A program made the translations under genes and the position numbers. Positions 1 to 4,112 of a stretch of DNA of 5,619 nt are shown here, in pieces. Each line of letters begins with the position of its first letter. Position 1 is the stretch's first letter. The notes below the pieces were generated by a model that was not told where the DNA came from, ran no database searches, and saw only the letters and a list, made by a program, of their open reading frames with translations. Origin of the DNA: Betaproteobacteria bacterium. Lineage in GTDB: Bacteria > Pseudomonadota > Gammaproteobacteria > Burkholderiales > Casimicrobiaceae. The stretch covers positions 1,077 through 6,695 of the forward strand of contig PLYG01000060.1 in the NCBI GenBank assembly GCA_003153335.1, given 5' to 3'.

Positions 1-561
1 GGCGGCGGTATCGACGTGTTGCTGTCGGCGCGCCGTGTGGGACCTACGGGCAAAGCCTACGGTCTCGACATGACCGACGAAATGCTCGCGCTTGCCGAGG
101 AGAGCCGACGCAAGAGTGGACTGATCAACGTCGAGTTCCTGAAGGGCGAGATCGAGCACATTCCGTTACCTGACCACTCGGTGGACGTGATCATCTCCAA
201 CTGCGTCATCAATCTTTCTGGCGACAAGGACCAGGTGCTGAAGGAAGCGTTTCGGGTGTTGAAACCCGGAGGGCGCTTCGCGGTCTCCGACGTGGTCGTG
301 CGCGGGGAGGTGCCGGCGGCCATTCGAAAGAGCATGGAATTGTGGGTCGGCTGCGTGGCCGGTGCACTTTCGGACGCCGACTACAAGAGCAAGCTCGCCA
401 AGGCCGGATTCGGCAATATCGACGTTGAGGTCACGCGCGTTTACAGCAGTGACGACGCGCAGAAGTTCCTGGCGGCCGAGGGCTTCGACGGCGACACCAT
501 TGCAAAAGAGGTAGACGGCAAATTCGTCAGCGCCTTCATCCGCGCCGTCAAGCCGGCCTAG
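1..561 (+). CDS. arsM: Arsenite methyltransferase ArsM, 3' part (5' end outside window)
   Basis: The enzyme transfers methyl groups from S-adenosylmethionine to trivalent arsenic, giving methylated and finally volatile arsenicals; it acts in the cytoplasm. The frame is open from base 1, and the first residues (G-G-G-I-D) are the end of the SAM-binding glycine motif I, so roughly the first 70-80 residues lie upstream. Visible fragment: 186 residues. The acidic end of the next strand (G-L-D-M-T-D, residues 21-26) and the L-K-P-G-G motif follow in the usual order. Two cysteines sit in the contexts N-C-V-I-N-L (Cys68 of the fragment) and V-G-C-V-A-G (Cys118). They are 50 residues apart, the spacing of the two conserved arsenic-binding cysteines (Cys174 and Cys224 in the algal enzyme CmArsM), so the visible site looks intact. 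The third conserved cysteine would be upstream. The GTG at 16 is internal to the fold and is not the start. No arsR or other ars gene is visible. Family assignment is strong. Confidence 0.93.
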   Translation, partial: GGGIDVLLSARRVGPTGKAYGLDMTDEMLALAEESRRKSGLINVEFLKGEIEHIPLPDHSVDVIISNCVINLSGDKDQVLKEAFRVLKPGGRFAVSDVVVRGEVPAAIRKSMELWVGCVAGALSDADYKSKLAKAGFGNIDVEVTRVYSSDDAQKFLAAEGFDGDTIAKEVDGKFVSAFIRAVKPA

Positions 562-575
562 TCGCCGTGTTTTTT
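554..575 (+). terminator. Weak possible intrinsic terminator after arsM
   Basis: A short G+C stem (CGGC at 554-557 with GCCG at 564-567, 6-base loop containing part of the TAG stop) is followed two bases later by six T residues (570-575). The stem is only four base pairs, so this is a weak candidate. It would separate arsM from the glycosyltransferase gene that starts 65 bases after the arsM stop. Confidence 0.25.
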
Positions 576-626
576 GCCCCAGGGTAGTCGCGTGCTCGGA
601 CATCCTCAAGCCTTCGTATACAAAGC

Positions 627-2678
627 ATGGAGAAGCCGATTGAAACCAGAGTGACGATGCCTCCGGGTCTGAAGCTTTGTCTCAACATGATCGTGCGCAA
701 CGAAGCCGCGATCATCGAACGCGCGCTGCGGTCCGTGGTCGGCGTGGTCGATTGCTGCGTGATCTGCGACACGGGATCGACGGATGGTACGATGGCGCTC
801 ATGCGGGCGTTCTGCGATGCGCACGGTATCGCCTGTGAGTTGCACGAGTTCGCGTTCGTCGATTTCGCGCAGGCGCGCAACGAAGCGCTGGAACGTGCAC
901 GCCACTCGCCGCTCGCTTTCGACTACCTGCTGCTGTTCGATGCCGACATGGAACTCAAGGTCGACGACCCTGGGGCGCTGACAGCATTGCGTGCCGCCGC
1001 CGCGGCGGTGCGCCAGGAGAGCGCAGCGCTGTCCTATTACAACGTGCGCCTGTTGCGCCGTAACGCCGACGCGCGTTACGGCGGCGCCACGCATGAAGCG
1101 CTGGCGGTGGCCGGCGAGGTCGTTCGCCTCGGCGGGCTGTACTTCGTCGATCACGCCGACGGCGCCAATCGTCCTGAGAAGCTGGTGCGCGATGAACGTC
1201 TGTTGCGGGCAGCGCTGGAGCACGATGCCGGGGATGCGCGGTCGATGTTCTATCTTGCGCAGACGCTGCGTGACGCGGGGCGCCACGCTGAAGCCGCCGA
1301 CTGGTACGCGCGGCGCGGCGCCGCCGGCGGCTGGGAAGAAGAGCGCTGGTACGCGCGCTACCAGATGGCGCTTTGTCAGCTCGACCTGGGCGACGCTCCC
1401 GGTTTCATCACCGGGAGCCTCGACGCCTATGCGCTGCGTCCCGCGCGGGCCGAGCCCCTGGTGCGGCTCGCCCGCCACTACACTGATAGCGGCAAGCACG
1501 ATGCCGCACTGTTGTTGCTGGAGCAGGCGGCGCGCCTGCCATGGCCGGCAGACGATCGCCTGTTCGTGGAGCGCGAGGTCTATGGCGATGGCGTGCGCGA
1601 AGCGATTTCGATCAGCGGCTACTTCAGCGCGTTGCCCGAGCGGCGGGAGGCCGGTCGCCGCGCTTGCGAAGCGCTCGCCGTCGATGCCGGCGTCGCGCCG
1701 CAACGCCGGTGGACCGCGCGCAGCAATCTGTTGTTCTATGCCCAGCCGCTGGCAGCGCTGTGCCTGGGGACACGCTTCCACGCGATCGACATCGCGCTGC
1801 CCGCGCCGTTCGTCGCGACCAATCCCTCGTTTGTCGGCGACGGTGCCGGGTATCGCGGCGTGGTTCGCGGCGTCAACTACCGCTTGCACGAGGGGCGCTA
1901 TCAGATACTCGACGATGATGGCTGCATCCGCACGCGCAATTTCCTGGTGCGGCTCGCGGCCGACTTCACGCTTGTCGACCTGCATGAGATGCGCGACCTG
2001 TGCACGTTGCCACGTTTTGCCGCTGCACGGGTCCTGGGCTTCGAGGACTGCCGGCTGTTTCGCTGGGCGGGCGATTGGTGGTGCTCCGCGACGGCACGCG
2101 ATCTGGCCGCGGATGGACGGGCAACGATGGTCCTGCTGCGCCTCGACGACGCCGGCGATATCGCGGATGCCCATGTGCTCAGTGGCTATGGCGACGGGCT
2201 GCATCAGAAAAACTGGATGCCGCTCGTCGACGAGCGATTGCGCTTTGTCTACAGCGTCGGACCGACGATCGTGCTCGATGCCAGCGCGGGTGATGGTTCG
2301 TTTATCGTTGAGACCGGCGTTGACCCCGGCATCGCGATCGACCACTGGCGCGGCGGGCCGCCGCTGCTCGGATGGGATTCAGGTTACCTCACCCTCGTGC
2401 ACGAGGCCAAGGACACGCCCCACGGACGGCAGTATGCGCATCGCTTCGTCGCCTTGGACGCGCAGTGCCTCCCGGTCGCGGCCAGCGATGCCTTTTTCTT
2501 TCGTGCGCTGGGCGTTGAATTTGCCGCGGGACTCGCGCCCGGTCGCGACGCCGATGAGCTGATCGTCAGTCTTGGCGCGGATGACCGCAGCGCCTGGCTC
2601 GCGACGATTCCCGCGGCCGCCGTCCGAGCGGCATTGCGACCACTCACGGCGGATGTTGGGGGGCCACGCCGCGCTTGA
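627..2678 (+). CDS. Family 2 glycosyltransferase - TPR-like - GH130-like beta-propeller fusion protein
   Basis: A 683-residue three-part protein. Residues about 15-190 are a GT-A family 2 glycosyltransferase: L-N-M-I-V-R-N-E (19-26), the nucleotide-binding D-T-G-S-T-D-G-T (48-55), D-F-A-Q-A-R-N-E (79-86) and the metal-binding D-A-D (105-107). Residues about 190-380 are helical and TPR-like (for example 206-230 and 283-303). Residues about 390-670 resemble the five-bladed propeller of GH130 mannoside phosphorylases: G-F-E-D-C-R-L-F (471-478), Q-K-N-W-M-P-L-V (527-534), R-G-G-P-P-L-L-G-W (575-583) and a Y-x-H-R-F-V-A-L-D strand (603-611). The usual E-D-P-R reads E-D-C-R here, so phosphorylase activity is uncertain. 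There is no signal peptide or membrane segment, so it is probably cytoplasmic, adding sugar to a polysaccharide or protein; donor and acceptor cannot be read from sequence. Start: neither ATG 627 nor in-frame ATG 657 has a strong ribosome site. Starting at 657 would give M-P-P-G-L-K-L-C-L-N-M, more like related proteins. Confidence 0.82.
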   Translation: MEKPIETRVTMPPGLKLCLNMIVRNEAAIIERALRSVVGVVDCCVICDTGSTDGTMALMRAFCDAHGIACELHEFAFVDFAQARNEALERARHSPLAFDYLLLFDADMELKVDDPGALTALRAAAAAVRQESAALSYYNVRLLRRNADARYGGATHEALAVAGEVVRLGGLYFVDHADGANRPEKLVRDERLLRAALEHDAGDARSMFYLAQTLRDAGRHAEAADWYARRGAAGGWEEERWYARYQMALCQLDLGDAPGFITGSLDAYALRPARAEPLVRLARHYTDSGKHDAALLLLEQAARLPWPADDRLFVEREVYGDGVREAISISGYFSALPERREAGRRACEALAVDAGVAPQRRWTARSNLLFYAQPLAALCLGTRFHAIDIALPAPFVATNPSFVGDGAGYRGVVRGVNYRLHEGRYQILDDDGCIRTRNFLVRLAADFTLVDLHEMRDLCTLPRFAAARVLGFEDCRLFRWAGDWWCSATARDLAADGRATMVLLRLDDAGDIADAHVLSGYGDGLHQKNWMPLVDERLRFVYSVGPTIVLDASAGDGSFIVETGVDPGIAIDHWRGGPPLLGWDSGYLTLVHEAKDTPHGRQYAHRFVALDAQCLPVAASDAFFFRALGVEFAAGLAPGRDADELIVSLGADDRSAWLATIPAAAVRAALRPLTADVGGPRRA

Positions 2679-2683
2679 GTGCA

Positions 2684-2704
2684 GCCGGCGTTGAGCTTGC
2701 CGGC
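2684..2704 (+). other. Small GC stem-loop just after the glycosyltransferase stop
   Basis: GCCGGC at 2684-2689 is repeated at 2699-2704. The hexamer is self-complementary, so the copies can pair as a six-base-pair stem with a nine-base loop, five bases after the stop codon. No T-run follows, so it is at best a transcript-end or RNA-stability structure. It could be chance in GC-rich DNA. Confidence 0.2.
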
Positions 2705-2764
2705 GACTGGGAAGTGCAAATGCAACAGGCCGGTTCCGTGGCCAATGAATTGCGCGCGTTCTTG

Positions 2765-2793
2765 TTGGCACGGCCGGATGCGCCGTGTAGTAT
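2765..2793 (+). promoter_or_regulatory. Candidate sigma70-type promoter for the collagen-like gene
   Basis: TTGGCA at 2765-2770 matches five of six bases of the -35 consensus, and TAGTAT at 2788-2793 matches four of six of the -10 consensus, with the ideal 17-base spacer. It lies about 32 bases upstream of the ATG at 2826. This would give a short leader, placing the start of transcription near 2800. A second AT-rich hexamer, GATAAT at 2799-2804, has no matching -35. The position in a 147-base gap supports separate transcription of the collagen-like gene from the upstream glycosyltransferase gene. Confidence 0.45.
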
Positions 2794-2813
2794 GCGTGGA
2801 TAATTTCCACGAG

Positions 2814-2820
2814 CAGGGGA
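2814..2820 (+). promoter_or_regulatory. Ribosome binding site that fixes the start of the collagen-like gene
   Basis: CAGGGGA at 2814-2820 contains an AGGGGA Shine-Dalgarno-like core, five bases before ATG 2826. The reading frame is open further upstream to a GTG at 2679. This site and the twin-arginine signal beginning right at 2826 both select the downstream ATG. Confidence 0.6.
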
Positions 2821-2825
2821 TCTTC

Positions 2826-3569
2826 ATGGTGACTTCGCGGCGCGATTTCCTTGGACGGTCGTTGGTGTGGACCCTTTCGACCACGTGGGTCGGCGCCACG
2901 CTCGATGCATGGGGGCAGGCCGCGCCGCTGCTGCTCAACTATCAGGGCCGCTTGACCGATCCCGCCGGGGTGCCGCGCAATGGCGCCTTCACGATGGGCT
3001 TTCGCATCGTTGACGCGGCCGGCGGCTCGCTCGGTTGGGCGGAAACGCAAACCGGCATCAGCGTCAACAACGGCTTTTTCTCGGTATTGCTCGGCAAGGT
3101 CACCCCATTGTCCGCGGCGCTGTTCCAGGGTCCGCCGACCGATACCTTTGGCCCTGTACGTTTCATCGAAGTGACTATAGGGGGCGAGACGCTGGCACCG
3201 AACATTCGCATCGTCGGCGGGGCGTGGGCGATCGGCACCACGACCGGACCGGCCGGACCCACCGGATCGGCCGGACCCACGGGGCAAGCGGGATCCACCG
3301 GATCGGCCGGACCCAGCGGGCAAGCAGGACCCACCGGACAAGCGGGATCCACCGGATCGGCCGGACCCAGCGGACAAGCAGGACCCACCGGGCAAGCCGG
3401 ACTCACCGGGCAAGCCGGACAAGTAGGACCCACCGGGCAAGCCGGACCCACGGGACAAGACGGACCAACCGGACAAGCCGGATTCATCGGACCAACCGGA
3501 CAAGCCGGAACCACCGGGCCAACCGGAACCACCGGGCCAACCGGACAAGCCGGAGTGAGCCCGGTTTGA
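2826..3569 (+). CDS. Tat-exported collagen-like surface protein (Gly-X-Y repeats)
   Basis: A 247-residue predicted secreted protein. Residues 3-9 (T-S-R-R-D-F-L) match the twin-arginine consensus, followed by a moderately hydrophobic stretch and a likely cut after G-Q-A (30-32), so export should go through Tat, which carries folded proteins. Residues about 33-137 form a small beta-rich domain of a type common in bacterial secreted proteins: L-L-N-Y-Q-G-R-L-T-D (36-45), N-G-F-F-S-V-L-L-G, and the closing R-I-V-G-G-A-W-A-I. Residues 141-245 are 35 perfect Gly-X-Y triplets, mainly GPT and GQA (ten each), with one charged residue (an Asp). Collagen-like tracts form trimeric triple helices; here the first domain could nucleate the trimer. 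The chain ends only two residues (P-V) after the last triplet, with no C-terminal domain, anchor or sorting signal, which is odd. Thr/Ser-rich tracts of this kind are glycosylated in some bacteria, for example Bacillus BclA, and glycosyltransferase-type genes flank this one. Export and fold are well supported; exact role (adhesin, filament, matrix) is unknown. Confidence 0.8.
   Translation: MVTSRRDFLGRSLVWTLSTTWVGATLDAWGQAAPLLLNYQGRLTDPAGVPRNGAFTMGFRIVDAAGGSLGWAETQTGISVNNGFFSVLLGKVTPLSAALFQGPPTDTFGPVRFIEVTIGGETLAPNIRIVGGAWAIGTTTGPAGPTGSAGPTGQAGSTGSAGPSGQAGPTGQAGSTGSAGPSGQAGPTGQAGLTGQAGQVGPTGQAGPTGQDGPTGQAGFIGPTGQAGTTGPTGTTGPTGQAGVSPV
3246..3560 (+). repeat. Collagen-like coding repeat, 35 x 9 bases
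   Basis: Thirty-five consecutive nine-base units each encode one Gly-X-Y triplet without interruption. Every glycine codon is GGA (28) or GGG (7), with no GGC or GGT, and all 12 glutamines are CAA. The rest of the gene uses mainly GGC and CAG. All units are multiples of three, so gain or loss of units would keep the frame. Confidence 0.9.
3273..3380 (+). repeat. 54-base tandem duplication inside the collagen tract
   Basis: The stretch 3273-3326 is repeated directly at 3327-3380 with 51 of 54 bases identical. Both copies encode the same six triplets, GPT-GQA-GST-GSA-GPS-GQA, and all three differences are silent third-position changes. This points to a fairly recent duplication of an 18-residue block, or to gene-conversion-like homogenisation. 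Confidence 0.85.
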
Positions 3570-3661
3570 GCCACCGGACAGACCGAAGCGCAGGGATGAG
3601 AGCGCCCGATCCGGGTGACCGCACCGATGGCCTGACCGGGTTGGCATGATTCGCCCTCGAT

Positions 3662-3665
3662 AGGA
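3662..3665 (+). promoter_or_regulatory. Ribosome binding site of the IPTL-type protein gene
   Basis: AGGA at 3662-3665 lies seven bases before ATG 3673. It supports that ATG as the start. No convincing promoter or terminator was seen in the 103-base gap 3570-3672, so co-transcription with the collagen-like gene is possible. Confidence 0.5.
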
Positions 3666-3672
3666 ACCTACG

Positions 3673-4074
3673 ATGTCGCTTGCCTCTCTCTCCCGGTCCG
3701 CTGCCCAACGTGCCCCCCGGCGCACGCTGGCCATGTGGACGCTGGTCGCGGCGCCCGCCGCGCAGGCCGCATCGAGCGCCTCCTACCAGATCTCCAGCAC
3801 CGTCGTCGATGCGGGCGGCGGAACATCCGCTTCGCCGAGCCACCAACTGACGGCGTGCATCGGGAGCGAGATTGCGGGCGCGTCGTCGAGTGCAAGCTAT
3901 CGGGTCGACACGGGTTGCGGGCCGTCTGCCCTTGCGATCGCGAGCGATTTCCCTCTTGCAGGAACTGGCGACAACGCAACGCCGATCCCCGCGCTTTCGG
4001 GACTTGCCCTCGCCTTGCTGGTCGTCGTACTCGCGGCCGCGGCGATGAAGCGATTGCGCGCATCTCCCCGCTGA
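3673..4074 (+). CDS. Small secreted protein with IPTL-CTERM-like sorting tail
   Basis: A 133-residue protein with transport signals at both ends. Residues 1-32 form a basic then hydrophobic Sec-type signal peptide with a likely cut after A-Q-A (30-32). The mature part is short and rich in Ser, Ala and Gly. It contains two related segments, S-S-A-S-Y-Q-I (34-40) and S-S-A-S-Y-R-V (72-78), and two cysteines (62 and 82) that could form a disulfide outside the cytoplasm. The C-terminus reads P-I-P-A-L-S (104-109), a hydrophobic span (110-124) and a basic cluster K-R-L-R (126-129). This has the architecture of IPTL-CTERM sorting signals, which are thought to be cut and handled by an exosortase (XrtH in the described systems). 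It departs from the I-P-T-L-x-x-W-G core: Ala replaces Thr and the W-G pair is absent. No exosortase gene is in the window. The function of the mature core is unknown. The next gene follows after 38 bases. Confidence 0.72.
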   Translation: MSLASLSRSAAQRAPRRTLAMWTLVAAPAAQAASSASYQISSTVVDAGGGTSASPSHQLTACIGSEIAGASSSASYRVDTGCGPSALAIASDFPLAGTGDNATPIPALSGLALALLVVVLAAAAMKRLRASPR

Positions 4075-4112
4075 CGTCACCTCGCGGGCAGCGCATCGTT
4101 CGCTGCCGACAT

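Noticed and set aside
606..2345. Long open frame of 579 codons on the - strand opposite the glycosyltransferase gene
   Set aside because: It reads as low-information Arg/Gln/His/Ala-rich protein with no recognisable motif. Long antisense frames are expected opposite GC-rich genes, and the + strand frame has clear GT2 and GH130-like motifs.
991..2562. Second + strand frame of 523 codons inside the glycosyltransferase gene
   Set aside because: The composition (Arg, Cys, Ser, Pro, Trp-rich) is that of a shifted frame of a GC-rich gene, with no domain signal.
2679..2825. Upstream extension of the collagen-like frame to GTG 2679
   Set aside because: The extra 49 residues show no signal or conserved feature and would bury the twin-arginine signal. 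The promoter candidate and ribosome site lie inside this stretch.
3246..3560. CRISPR array or other non-coding regular repeat
   Set aside because: Units are contiguous nine-base codon triplets with no spacers, and they keep one reading frame throughout.
2942..3574. 210-codon - strand frame with C-P-V-G-P repeats
   Set aside because: Its repeats are the complement of the Gly-X-Y coding units and have no independent support.
2379..3734. 451-codon - strand frame with Gly/Ser/Leu repeats across the collagen region
   Set aside because: Its repeats are the mirror of the nine-base collagen units, and the part outside the repeat has no motif. The + strand protein has a ribosome site and an export signal.
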